Assembly (NCBI GenBank): GCA_029339505.1
Contig: JAQISU010000033.1
Span: forward strand, 4,849,001-4,913,000
Length of the DNA: 64,000 nt
Direction of reading: 5' to 3'
DNA from: Unio delphinus
Taxonomy: Eukaryota > Mollusca > Bivalvia > Unionida > Unionidae
This document shows, piece after piece, positions 32,977-41,823 of this stretch. A program made the translations under genes and the position numbers. Position 1 is the stretch's first letter. Every line of letters begins with the position of its first letter. The notes under the pieces were generated by a model. It searched no databases. It saw nothing but the letters and a program-made list of their open reading frames with translations, and was not told the origin of the DNA.

Positions 32977-35900
32977 TTATTGTTGTGTCATTATCATCGA
33001 AAACAACTCTTCGAAGTTGATTTATGTTTCGTACTCTGGATACTGCGAGATAGACTAAATTTGACCATTCGATGTGATTATCCACCATCCAAACAATTGT
33101 ATTCGATATAGTCAATCCCTGTGAAGAGTGTATTGTTGCTGCGTATCCTAGCGTCCACGGGGATTTATTAGCACGCAATGCATCTTCAACGACATTGATA
33201 TCAACCAGCACAATATCATTTAATACGAGAATTTGTTTTTCACTCTGTCCTGGAATATCAACTTCAATGTTTTGTTTTCGTGTATCCGATGGCCTATAAC
33301 AAAGGGGTACTGGAAGCGTTGCAAATTTTTCTTTATGCAATTCAAATAACTTCATCTGAAGTGTATCCCTGACTATTTTTCTACTTGCAATGATCAAATC
33401 GTTTGGTCTCCACGCTTCCCAGAAATCATTCATTGGGGTTTCTGAAATCACTTCACGCGCTATTTCGCATTGGATTCTATCCGGTTGTAATCTAATTAGC
33501 GCTTTGAACTCGCGTAATCGTTCATCAAGTGATCTATAATCAGTGGTGATTTCTTCATAGTAGTCTACAAAACCCTTTAGCCATTCATGTGGAGATGCAC
33601 CGACAAATGGTGGTGGTTGGCCTTGATCCCCGCACATGACGACTTTTGTGTTTTTGTTTAACAACCACTCAAGAAATGTTTTTAATACATCTAATGACAC
33701 TGTGCATATTTCATCCCAAATTATGATTTCAGGAATGAATTTATCACCCATAGGCTCAGGAGTCACTTTGTCAACTTTCCATCGAAAAAAACTGTGATAA
33801 GTGCAAGCATTTACCCCTCGTTGTATCATCTCTCTGGCGAGTCTGTGAGTCGGTGTTAGCACAATCATGTTAGAAACGCTAGCGTTTCCACGACGAAATA
33901 ATTCAATTGCACGAGTTGTCTTTCCTGACCCACCACAACCGTTTAAATAAACTGTCTTATATCTACATACTGGATCAGATACCGAAAATTCTGATTGAAT
34001 TTCAATACGGTTACAACAAAGATATTTATCATCCATGGCAACGTCTGCGGATTCACAATACTCATGTAGCATCTCTTTTTTAAATCGCCAACGCCCCCAA
34101 TTTTCTTCGGGATCTGTGAATGCCGCTACAGCTGATTTGTACTTATTGTGTATATACATCGAATCAGTGGCCACTCTAACCGCGGTATTAGGAAATCTAT
34201 TTATCATCGAAAATAGATTAATAGAAGCATAGGCTAGCATTGAACTTCTCAAATGTGTGTACTGGGAATTATATCCATCACAGTAGGTAACAACCGTACC
34301 TAATTTCTCACCATTGGATAGAAAAGCATCCTTACGGGATACAAGTTTTCCCTGTTTCATTAAATCCGCTACAATAAAATCGTATTCAGCGACATCTATG
34401 ATCAACCGCGAAGAGTATTTTGCGTTGTCGTATCGTCCACCCTGGGTAAATTTACCGATTATTCTTCTTCCGAGATCTTTTGCTTGTTCTTTTTTAATTT
34501 CAAATAACTTCTTAGACCAATTTATGATTTCTTCTTCACTGAAATCTGGAAATTGTTTTCGTAGTTCGTTGATTATTCTATCTAGATCGGGTTGTGGTAG
34601 CCAAACTTCTTTCTGAGCTCGATAGCATATAATAGCCTCGGAAACAATCAACGATATTAGCACACCACAATCAATCATATATCTCAATAGCACTATTGGC
34701 ATCCAGGCCTTTTCAGATAGGTGTCTACCGAGCCAAACATAACTACACGGATGTAACCCTGTAGCTAATTCAAATGATATCACACGAGCGAATCCGGTTA
34801 AATCAAAATCAGGCAATGGTCCATTAAACGCAACACGAGTCATTTCATGCGTGGGGTGTCTAAATCGTTTGAAGTACTCAGCGCATTCCCCATACCCGAG
34901 AAAACTTCCGGGATAACACGTGGATATATCAATTGAAATCATACCATCACGTGAGTATTTCGTATTCCACAGTCCTCCATGACCAAATTTGACGCAACTC
35001 AATTTAACATCCTCGAGAAAATCACTTCGTGTTGGACGCCATGATTTTTTTTCTCTTGCGAAGTGAGCTACCACTGATGGAATAGTAAAACTATCCGTGA
35101 GTAGTTTTTCATGGGAATTCTCCGGTGAAAAATCACTAGCGATTTTTCTCATTCTGTTATCTAATTCTTCAATGCGATATAATTCACCATTTGGTTTTAC
35201 AAATTGATCGAATCCTATTTCGGGATCTTCATCACTTCTAAGTAACCACACTGACACAGGATCATCTTTACACAACGCATGAATAACATCGAATAATCTC
35301 TCTTCATAGAAAACATCCCCGACGAACTCCTTAGGGATATATTTCACGGTTCTATCTCGTGGAAATATTGTTACCGCAGGTGTCCACGCGTGTTTGTTAT
35401 GATCAATAATCTGTATTGGCGCTCCATTTTTGTTATATTTCGGTTCGTATAAAACCTCTCTGGTTATCGTCATAACGGTTATTGGGAATCGTAATGATGT
35501 TTCTAATTTAGCTATATCAGAAATCTTTGCACCATGCTGTTTCACTGTCAGTTCCCACTCGGTTATTTTCCTACGTCGCAGATCAGTTAGTTTATTTCCT
35601 CGGGATGCATTTGTGAAGTGTTCTATTATTCGTTCTGCTACACAATTAAGCCTTGACGAATATTTCATAGGAGCTAGTTTTGCGATATCGGGTTTATCAT
35701 TTAACGGATATATCCCATAAACCATTGCTGTTACGGGATAAGATCTTTCGTAGTATGGCTTATCGATTCCGGTTAGAATTCCTGGTTTGGAATCTCTACT
35801 CACAATGACAGCTTTTTTATTCTTGAGGATTGGTTCAAATTTATCCCTAATAATCCATTTGCCATCGACTTCAATAATGAATTTGATTCGGAAAAAATGC

Positions 35901-36202
35901 CGTTTTTCCCCAACACGTGAAATTATCACTGCTGCTTTTTCATCATTCATGGTAGCATCAACAACACCATCAATTCGAAATGTTGACCAACAATAAGATG
36001 CTCCATCACGCTTGAATTCATTAAAACAGTCTCTGATTTTACTAATCATGGCTTTATCAAGAATTGTATTCTTTGGTGTATTAGAAACTATATCGAGATT
36101 GAATTGAGCATCTTTCCAGGGGTAATCTCTCTTGGACGTTTTTTTTGGTTTATCGAGATTAAATCTAGGACTAATTTTTAATAATCTCTTAAACTCTTTC
36201 AT
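32897..36202 (-). CDS. Family-B DNA polymerase fused to SF1 helicase
   Basis: 1101 residues with two enzymatic halves. An N-terminal region of unassigned fold (about 1-400) precedes the polymerase. Motif A is DISTCYP (about 425), motif B IIGKFTQGG (about 590) and motif C ATDSMYI (about 682); Thr-Asp-Ser keeps the second metal-binding Asp. A clear SF1 helicase of Pif1/RecD style follows: Walker A GCGGSGKTT (about 757), motif II IIWDEICT (about 831), motif III CGDQGQPPP (about 857), TIHSSQG (about 1025) and YLAVSRV (about 1057). Together they could copy and unwind the linear genome. Typical Polinton polymerases lack a fused helicase. The true N-terminus probably extends upstream into the 81-bp repeat array, which is frame-broken. 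Confidence 0.88.
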   Translation of the reverse strand: MKEFKRLLKISPRFNLDKPKKTSKRDYPWKDAQFNLDIVSNTPKNTILDKAMISKIRDCFNEFKRDGASYCWSTFRIDGVVDATMNDEKAAVIISRVGEKRHFFRIKFIIEVDGKWIIRDKFEPILKNKKAVIVSRDSKPGILTGIDKPYYERSYPVTAMVYGIYPLNDKPDIAKLAPMKYSSRLNCVAERIIEHFTNASRGNKLTDLRRRKITEWELTVKQHGAKISDIAKLETSLRFPITVMTITREVLYEPKYNKNGAPIQIIDHNKHAWTPAVTIFPRDRTVKYIPKEFVGDVFYEERLFDVIHALCKDDPVSVWLLRSDEDPEIGFDQFVKPNGELYRIEELDNRMRKIASDFSPENSHEKLLTDSFTIPSVVAHFAREKKSWRPTRSDFLEDVKLSCVKFGHGGLWNTKYSRDGMISIDISTCYPGSFLGYGECAEYFKRFRHPTHEMTRVAFNGPLPDFDLTGFARVISFELATGLHPCSYVWLGRHLSEKAWMPIVLLRYMIDCGVLISLIVSEAIICYRAQKEVWLPQPDLDRIINELRKQFPDFSEEEIINWSKKLFEIKKEQAKDLGRRIIGKFTQGGRYDNAKYSSRLIIDVAEYDFIVADLMKQGKLVSRKDAFLSNGEKLGTVVTYCDGYNSQYTHLRSSMLAYASINLFSMINRFPNTAVRVATDSMYIHNKYKSAVAAFTDPEENWGRWRFKKEMLHEYCESADVAMDDKYLCCNRIEIQSEFSVSDPVCRYKTVYLNGCGGSGKTTRAIELFRRGNASVSNMIVLTPTHRLAREMIQRGVNACTYHSFFRWKVDKVTPEPMGDKFIPEIIIWDEICTVSLDVLKTFLEWLLNKNTKVVMCGDQGQPPPFVGASPHEWLKGFVDYYEEITTDYRSLDERLREFKALIRLQPDRIQCEIAREVISETPMNDFWEAWRPNDLIIASRKIVRDTLQMKLFELHKEKFATLPVPLCYRPSDTRKQNIEVDIPGQSEKQILVLNDIVLVDINVVEDALRANKSPWTLGYAATIHSSQGLTISNTIVWMVDNHIEWSNLVYLAVSRVRNINQLRRVVFDDNDTTISDIDVSIINKKLSSYKQQDKKKTTRI

Positions 36203-36620
36203 GTTTCCGTCTCTTGGACGTTTTTTTTGGTTTATCGAGATTAAATCTACGATTGATTTTGTTACGTTTTTTTGGTTTATCGAGATTAAATCTAGGACTA
36301 ATTTTTAATAATCTCTTAAACTCTTTCATGTTTCCGTCTCTTGGACGTTTTTTGGGTTTATTGAGATTAAATCTAGGATTGATTTTCAATAATCTCTTAA
36401 ACTATTTCATGTTTCCGTCTATTGGACGTTTGTTGGGTTTATCGAGATTAAATCTAGGATTGATTTTCAATAATCTCTTAAACTCTTTCATGTTTCCGTC
36501 TATTGGACGTTTGTTGGGTTTATCGAGATTAAATCTAGGATTGATTTTCAATAATCTCTTAAACTCCTTATCAGCATTGAATTCAGCATTTTTCGAAGGC
36601 AATCTCTTAAACTCCCTCAT
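36130..36620 (-). repeat. 81-bp coding minisatellite at polymerase N-terminus
   Basis: Tandem units of 81 bp (27 codons) with sequence like MKEFKRLLKINPRFNLDK. ATG anchors stand at 36202, 36329, 36410 and 36491; one spacer is 127 bp because it holds an extra partial unit. The outermost ATG at 36620 reads MREFKRLPSKN. The array is one strongly basic frame apart from a TAG at 36402-36404 and a shift at an A run near 36220. It may be a disordered DNA-binding tail of variable length. Confidence 0.8.
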
Positions 36621-36718
36621 GCTATACTAAAAACAAGTGTCTAAATGAAAGGTTTATGTATAATGAATCACTGCAATGGATCAGTCAATGAATTAGACAA
36701 ATAGTATAGTATATACTA
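36621..36718. promoter_or_regulatory. Divergent intergenic region (early/late boundary)
   Basis: 98 bp separates the leftward polymerase start and the rightward HNH start. It is AT-rich with TATACTA and TATAGTATATACTA stretches that could serve as divergent TATA-type promoters. Assignment is by position and composition only. Confidence 0.4.
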
Positions 36719-37210
36719 ATGAACCAGGAATTCAGACCACACCCAGTGAGTACAAATTATGAAGCATCCAGTGATGGTGTTGTAAGACACTGTAGACTGA
36801 AGAACCCAGTTGGGTGGGATAATGGTATGGGGTATTTGTTCTTTACTGTTGGAAAGAAGAAATATTACAATCATCGTTTCGTATTTGAATGTTTCAATGG
36901 ATTGATCAAAAATGGTTTTGTTATCGATCACAAGGATTCTAATCCAAGGAACAATTCTTTATCAAATCTGCAAGCTATCACACAAAGTGAGAATTTGAAA
37001 AGAGGAGAGAATGGCATTTGCTCAAAAAAAGCGAGACCAGTAAAATCTTTGAATACAACAACTAACGAAGAAAAAATATTTAAATCAATATATGAAGCCG
37101 GCAAGTATTTCAATATTTGTAGAGCCTCAGTACGATTCGTTGCAGAGGGGGTTTGTCGATCGGCTATTTCAAAAAGGACGGGACAAAAAATTCAATTTAG
37201 TTATGTCTAA
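36719..37210 (+). CDS. Homing-endonuclease-like HNH protein (NUMOD type)
   Basis: 163 residues with the layout of phage and giant-virus HNH homing enzymes. An N-terminal NUMOD4-like region (YEASSDGVVRH) precedes the HNH core: YYNHRFVFECFNG (His52), VIDHKDSNPRNNSLSNLQAIT (Asp70-His71, Asn84). A C-terminal DNA-recognition helix-turn-helix (SIYEAGKYFNICRASVRFVAEG) resembles NUMOD1/IENR1. Such enzymes cut a defined site and spread their own gene. It lies at the boundary between replication and virion modules, and its TAA overlaps the next ATG (TAATG). No intron is visible around it, so it is a free-standing type. No lesions. Confidence 0.85.
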   Translation: MNQEFRPHPVSTNYEASSDGVVRHCRLKNPVGWDNGMGYLFFTVGKKKYYNHRFVFECFNGLIKNGFVIDHKDSNPRNNSLSNLQAITQSENLKRGENGICSKKARPVKSLNTTTNEEKIFKSIYEAGKYFNICRASVRFVAEGVCRSAISKRTGQKIQFSYV

Positions 37211-37611
37211 TGCGTCATATTTTTCATTTAGAAATATATCATTATTATAGAATAATGAATTCTGAAAACATGAATAGCATCATATCCGAGATTTCAAAAT
37301 TGAAAAGTTGGGATATTGAACTATCAGATGGGTTAAATCCTGATCAAATCATGTCTGATTTTCAGGATATAGAATACGGAGTTAGCACTAACAAGTATAT
37401 GCTACCAAAGAAGTATGCGCTCATCAAAAGAATTCAGAATTCTATTAAGGACTCTCTCGCATTTTCCAGTGACGTAAGTGTGTTCGCTCCGTTGTATACC
37501 ATCGTAGAACGAATACGAAAAGAATTGGGGTACGAATACGAATTGAAAAAGGAGGTTAATTCTAAAGTTAGAAACCTACGGGCGTTAATTCAAGAAAATG
37601 AACAATTTTGA
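37210..37611 (+). CDS. Unknown small helical protein of Polinton
   Basis: Up to 133 residues; the more likely start is the ATG at 37255 (MNSENMNS), giving 118. Mostly predicted helix, with a charged C-terminus (ELKKEVNSKVRNLRALIQENEQF) that could form a coiled coil. No motif recognised. It is the first gene after the HNH in the rightward block, and its stop is a TGA. Confidence 0.6.
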   Translation: MRHIFHLEIYHYYRIMNSENMNSIISEISKLKSWDIELSDGLNPDQIMSDFQDIEYGVSTNKYMLPKKYALIKRIQNSIKDSLAFSSDVSVFAPLYTIVERIRKELGYEYELKKEVNSKVRNLRALIQENEQF

Positions 37612-37832
37612 TTGACCAACCATTTATCATTATTTGATTGTGACCGTCCCTCATAGAGATTTTAATTTTTTTTTAGCATTTTTTGATTAAAAATGTCAAA
37701 ATCAGTGAATGAAAAATATTTCACACACACTGAATAAAAAATCGATAGACCGTTAATGGATGATCAAATGACAATGGGAAAAGTGTGGTATTGATTGTTT
37801 TGCAATTGAAAAATTGTTTGCGATTTCAAATA
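37612..37832. promoter_or_regulatory. Intergenic region with candidate late promoter
   Basis: AT-rich, with T8 and A6 runs. It ends in a 37-bp leader box that recurs before the gene at 38911. Confidence 0.4.
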
Positions 37833-37839
37833 ATGGTCA
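37803..37839 (+). promoter_or_regulatory. Shared leader box, copy 1
   Basis: Begins CAATTGAAAAATTGTTTG; the ATG of the following gene is at offset 30. Copy 2 (38881-38917) differs at three positions and places its ATG at the same offset, pointing to a shared promoter or leader, or to a local duplication. Confidence 0.55.
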
Positions 37840-38870
37840 ATGAAGCATTAACGACCCGATTGGCTCGTGAACGACTTGATGCAATCAAGAAATTTATACC
37901 AATTCGAGACTCTGTCAGGAATAAACTGCAACAACGACAGAGTTTACAAACTGATTTTGCTGTGGGGTCTGAAGAATTGTTTAAACCAGTAACCACAGCA
38001 ACGAAACAGATAGTGTCAACAATCTCTGAAGAAGGAAAAAAACAAGAAGAGTCTTTTCTTCCTGTGTTAGAAAAAATAGCAAAAAGAACTAAACAAACAA
38101 AAAAATCATTGAAAACACTTCCTCAGGATATATCAACCGCTTCAGAACAACAACGAGAACTTCAAGAAGATATCCCCCCACCCGAATTTCAAGAAGAAGG
38201 GGAGGATACTACTACTAGTGGACGAGTTGCATTCAATGAAAAACTTCTTCCTGGTAAATTAGATGAATTGAGAAATAAAAAATTTGATTCTATGGGAGAA
38301 TTAGCCCAATTTGTCACTAGGAGTTTTCATCAGAGAAGAAAATATATTTACGATGATTATAATCTTCCCCCTAAAAAAGATTGGTATAGGGGGTTATATC
38401 GTATACTATCAGGTTCCTCTCAAGCAAAAGGAGATGATAAAACATTTCAGGAATATATGGCAGCAATAAAAAAAGCTGAATCATCTATAGGGGAGCAATC
38501 GGATACCGGATTTCTTAGACTACCAGAACAATCAAAATTTATTGATATAACACAATCCCCCCAACAGATGAAAATAACGAGAGAGGCTGATCATGAAAAG
38601 GGTGCAACCGGTATCACTGATAAAACCAAAGGATTTTCAGGCAGTGGTTTAGTTGGAAACTCTTCGGGTTTCTGTCCTGGTAGTGTTATCAATGATATAT
38701 CACGATTAGAAGTTCTTGTAGGAGGTTTCCGAGCTGGAAATAACTCACCGGAAATAATTAATGAAGCAGCTGATATCTGTAGACGATTATTTCAGGGTGG
38801 TATCATAGATATCAGCACATATCGAGATTTCATTGGCGAGTTAGTGGAAAGTGGGTATCATAGTGACTGA
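37833..38870 (+). CDS. Large virion-associated protein of unknown function
   Basis: 345 residues from the ATG at 37833; an upstream in-frame GTG at 37785 is not preferred. Residues 1-130 are helical and charged with a coiled-coil look, followed by an acidic Pro-rich linker (DIPPPEFQEEGED). A middle section has RKYIYDDYNLPPKKDWYRGLYRIL, and a compact C-terminal domain includes RLEVLVGGFRAGNNSPEI and RRLFQGGIIDISTYRDFI. Similar C-terminal stretches occur, as I recall, in other Polinton structural-block proteins, so a core or scaffold role is likely but unproven. Lies two genes upstream of the capsid gene. Confidence 0.65.
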   Translation: MVNEALTTRLARERLDAIKKFIPIRDSVRNKLQQRQSLQTDFAVGSEELFKPVTTATKQIVSTISEEGKKQEESFLPVLEKIAKRTKQTKKSLKTLPQDISTASEQQRELQEDIPPPEFQEEGEDTTTSGRVAFNEKLLPGKLDELRNKKFDSMGELAQFVTRSFHQRRKYIYDDYNLPPKKDWYRGLYRILSGSSQAKGDDKTFQEYMAAIKKAESSIGEQSDTGFLRLPEQSKFIDITQSPQQMKITREADHEKGATGITDKTKGFSGSGLVGNSSGFCPGSVINDISRLEVLVGGFRAGNNSPEIINEAADICRRLFQGGIIDISTYRDFIGELVESGYHSD

Positions 38871-38880
38871 ATTGAAAAGT

Positions 38881-38917
38881 CAATTGAAAAATTGTTTCTG
38901 ATTTCAAATAATGATCA
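38881..38917 (+). promoter_or_regulatory. Shared leader box, copy 2
   Basis: 34 of 37 positions match copy 1 at 37803-37839, again with the ATG at offset 30. Confidence 0.55.
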
Positions 38918-39360
38918 TACACTACAATCATGATAAACCAACCCCCGTCTACGTAGTTAATTCACGGTTTCCAGTTTATAGAGCATACTACGGAGATGGT
39001 TTAGGCAATACCATTTTAGGGTTATTTGCGAGAATGGCTCCAAAAGTGATGCCGTTGGCTAAACAACTAGGAATGAAAGCAATTGAAGTTATTCGTGATA
39101 AGGGTATTGGTGCTGTTGGAGATCTTGCTGGAAAAGCGTTTTCAACTGCGAAGAATAAAATAACATCATTAGTGAAATCACGGATGAAATCCAAAGGATT
39201 TTCAAAACCGTTACCGTCTACAGCGGAAATGCCTGCAAGTGTTAGTAGAATTATAAATAACGCAGTAGATGAAAAATTAGCGTCGATGGCTTTAAACCCC
39301 GACCAAAGCAATATTGCAAATATGATAGCAGGAAGTGGCTTTAAAAAACTACGACGATGA
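38911..39360 (+). CDS. Small basic Gly-rich virion protein (pVI/pX-like)
   Basis: 149 residues. The N-terminus is followed by GDGLGNTILGLFARMAPKVMP, then repeated small-residue helices with Gly/Ala/Lys spacing, and a basic C-terminus (GFKKLRR). A GDGLGN...LFR-type motif near the N-terminus is common in Polinton and adintovirus minor virion proteins. Adenovirus pVI/pX-like membrane or DNA-binding functions have been proposed for such proteins; here that is inference. Directly upstream of the capsid gene with the same orientation. Confidence 0.65.
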   Translation: MIIHYNHDKPTPVYVVNSRFPVYRAYYGDGLGNTILGLFARMAPKVMPLAKQLGMKAIEVIRDKGIGAVGDLAGKAFSTAKNKITSLVKSRMKSKGFSKPLPSTAEMPASVSRIINNAVDEKLASMALNPDQSNIANMIAGSGFKKLRR

Positions 39361-39401
39361 AAATGGAAAATCGCGATTTAGACTCTGATAAATAGAATAA
39401 A

Positions 39402-40811
39402 ATGTTCAAAAAGTCACATGATCCAGCGTTTGATATAGACGCCCCAGTTGGCAAGGATGATTCTGTACGCGATTATCAATATTACGCCTATCATGCAATA
39501 GACCCAAATAGTCGAGCAAGAATTGAACTTCAAGTCCATGATACCAGTAAATACTTTTTGCCCTGTGAAGCGTTTATTGAAGTAGAAGGAGAACTTGTAA
39601 CAGCTGATGATACTCCTGCTGTACCAGCACCGTATCCAGATGGTACTCAAGTCGGTTTTGTCAATAATGGTATTATGGCGTTATTTGAGAGTGCTAGATA
39701 TCTCATTGATGGAAAGGAAATTGAGTCCATAGATCGCGATGTTGATATGGCTACAACAATAATCGGGTTAGCGAGATATTCTGATGATTATACAAGATCA
39801 GCAGGACCCTCTATGATGTTTGCAAAAGATGGTAAGAATACCGCTGGAGGAAATCCATTTGTTGTAAGACGACCAAAAAAACGTGATAATAGTGATGCTG
39901 ATGTCGAGAATATGATTATAAACAACGACGTTAATTTCAATCTAGGAGCTGCAACACGAAACTCAATGTTGCAAGGAGCGCGTAAATCATTTTCATGCGC
40001 GATTCCACTGCATCACATATTTGGATTCTGTAGAAACGTCAGAAAAGTTATTTATTGAGCGAAGCATACAGTATCGCTTGTACGAAAGAGTGATGATAAC
40101 GACGCAATTTGGAGGATTCCAGCAGATGCTGCAAATCCCAATGCTGATGCCGGTAAAGTCAATTTAACAAAAATATCATTGTGGATGCCAGTGTTGACTC
40201 CAGCAATCACCGCAGAAGAACGATTACTATCATTTATGGACCAAGGAGGAAAGTCGTTGTTGAGTTGGCTAACCGTGAGTACAGATGTTAAACAATCAAA
40301 TATCAACGGGTTATTCACGTGGAATCTAGCATCAAAACAAGGTGTTGCTGCGCCACGTCATATATTTATTGCGTTACAGGATAACACACGAGTTGGCAAT
40401 CAACTCTCCAGCCATATGATATTTGATCAGTTAGGTGTGAAAGACGTCTCACTGAAAATAAACGGCCAGCAGGAACCATCCGAGGATATACAACTTAATT
40501 ACACAGAAAATCATATTGCACGAGTTTATCATCGTCTGTTGTCATTTATGGCACGCGACCAAAATGTCGATACTGGTTTGCAAATATCACAATATGATTT
40601 TAAAAATTTGTATCCGATCTATTACTTCTCACTGGAACATCTCGATTTGACAAGACAGTCAGTTGTTGATATACACTTTAGAGCTAATGTGACTCGTGGT
40701 GCTATTGCTAATTATAGAGCGGTTGCTGTCATTCTCAGTGATAAATCAATGCTACTTGAAGGTGTTGGTGGAAGAATGAGAGTGGTAGATGCCCCAGTAG
40801 AAAATCTTTGA
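39402..40811 (+). pseudogene. Major capsid protein (double jelly roll), in-frame stop
   Basis: The 470-codon frame encodes the Polinton double-jelly-roll capsid subunit that forms the icosahedral shell: an early strand FLPCEAFIEVEGEL, FVNNGIMALFESARYLIDGKEIES in the first barrel and FKNLYPIYYFSLEHLDL in the second. The frame is continuous except for one TGA at 40056-40058, codon 219, in the region between the two barrels. No frameshift is involved: the ATG-led halves 39402-40058 and 40179-40811 are in the same phase. Unless the stop is read through or is a sequence error, only the first half is made. TGA is also the normal terminator of this and neighbouring genes. Confidence 0.9.
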
Positions 40812-40855
40812 TTTCCTCGATTTTTCATTGAATTAGAATCAATCAATTATATATA

Positions 40856-41320
40856 ATGTCATATAGTGTTATTAGTGTTGCGTTAACTCCCGGTCAATTA
40901 AAAAAATTGCAATCGGAATCAGCTAAAAAATGTGGAACCACAATCACGTTGAAACCCAACCAAATGACTGGTGGTGCAAATAAATTATCACTGACAACTC
41001 GTCAAATAAAACATTTCAATGATGCACTTGCAGCCAAAAAATGGGTTCAGATTACTCTCTCTGCGGCTGCTATCAAAAATATGATTAAAACAGGCGGTAT
41101 ATTTCCGTTGTTAGCTGCGATTCCAGCATTGATTGCAGCAGCAGCCCCAGCGGTGGCTAAAGCGGCAGCGTTAGGAGCGGTTGGTACTGCAGCAGGAATG
41201 GCACTAAAGAAGGCAACTGGGAAAGGATATAAAAAAAAGGGAAAGGGTCTAAGACTACCAGGAACCCCGTATTCGTGGTACAGCGGAAAGGGTCTAAGAC
41301 TACCAGGAACGATTTATTAA
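40856..41320 (+). CDS. Membrane-active virion protein with GKGLRLPGT repeats
   Basis: 154 residues. The first 85 have alternating beta/alpha character with repeated LT-x-x-Q and S-x-x-x-I elements. Residues 83-118 form a long hydrophobic Ala-rich segment (IFPLLAAIPALIAAAAPAVA) that could insert into membranes. The tail is Lys/Gly-rich and ends with two copies of GKGLRLPGT. Gly-Leu-Pro repeats of this kind are common at the ends of Polinton/adintovirus minor virion proteins and may be maturation sites for the viral protease; that is inference. It overlaps the upstream part of the next open frame. Confidence 0.7.
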   Translation: MSYSVISVALTPGQLKKLQSESAKKCGTTITLKPNQMTGGANKLSLTTRQIKHFNDALAAKKWVQITLSAAAIKNMIKTGGIFPLLAAIPALIAAAAPAVAKAAALGAVGTAAGMALKKATGKGYKKKGKGLRLPGTPYSWYSGKGLRLPGTIY

Positions 41321-41331
41321 TTCAGGAATCG

Positions 41332-41799
41332 ATGGTTCCCAAATCTTCGATGGTTCCTATGTCCAATTTTGATTTAATGGATGCTGCTAAAAAACTAGCG
41401 ATTAAAAACTTCAGAGGTGTCTTTATGAAAGATCAATTACCACATCAACCAAACAGCGTTGAAACCGGAATCATTAATTTAGATAACAGCACCGGACCCG
41501 GAACTGACTGGGTTGCATACGCTATTGATCCACGTGGGATTGTTTATTTCGATTCATATGGATTAGCCCCACCAAAAGAGTTTATGCGGTATATAAAAAC
41601 CCTTCCAATGAAGACTTGGTATTCTACGCTACCAACACAACAAATGAATGACCCACCAATATGTGGCAGCGAAGTATTAAATGTCCTTGACGCTATTTCT
41701 AACTCCTTGAGTAACCCAAGCGGAAAACCACCACATGTTGTCGTTAATGAATACACTAGTAATCGCTGGCAACGACGAAGTCGTCAAAAACGATTTTAG
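41332..41799 (+). CDS. Adenain-like maturation protease, catalytic His changed
   Basis: 155 residues from the ATG at 41332; an in-frame ATG at 41359 (MSNFDLMDAAKKL) may be the true start, since the family often begins so. The fold is that of the adenovirus-type cysteine protease (C5 family), which cleaves precursor virion proteins. Visible are GVFMKDQLP, IDPRGIVYFDSYGL (Asp), a Gln near QQMND and the nucleophile in ICGSEVL. In the GTDWVAY motif the residue normally His (GTHW) is Asp at codon 59 (41506-41508), so the catalytic His is missing. The protein is full length, so it may be inactive or unusual. Confidence 0.85.
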   Translation: MVPKSSMVPMSNFDLMDAAKKLAIKNFRGVFMKDQLPHQPNSVETGIINLDNSTGPGTDWVAYAIDPRGIVYFDSYGLAPPKEFMRYIKTLPMKTWYSTLPTQQMNDPPICGSEVLNVLDAISNSLSNPSGKPPHVVVNEYTSNRWQRRSRQKRF

Positions 41800-41823
41800 A
41801 GAGAGAAAGAGTTTTACAATAAC

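Noticed and set aside
36214..36630. Leucine-rich plus-strand frame opposite the polymerase repeats
   Set aside because: Antisense shadow of the 81-bp coding repeat.
31490..40058. Reassigned genetic code with TGA read as an amino acid in the Polinton
   Set aside because: TGA is the apparent normal terminator of several intact Polinton genes (37611, 38870, 39360, 40811), so reassignment is not tenable.
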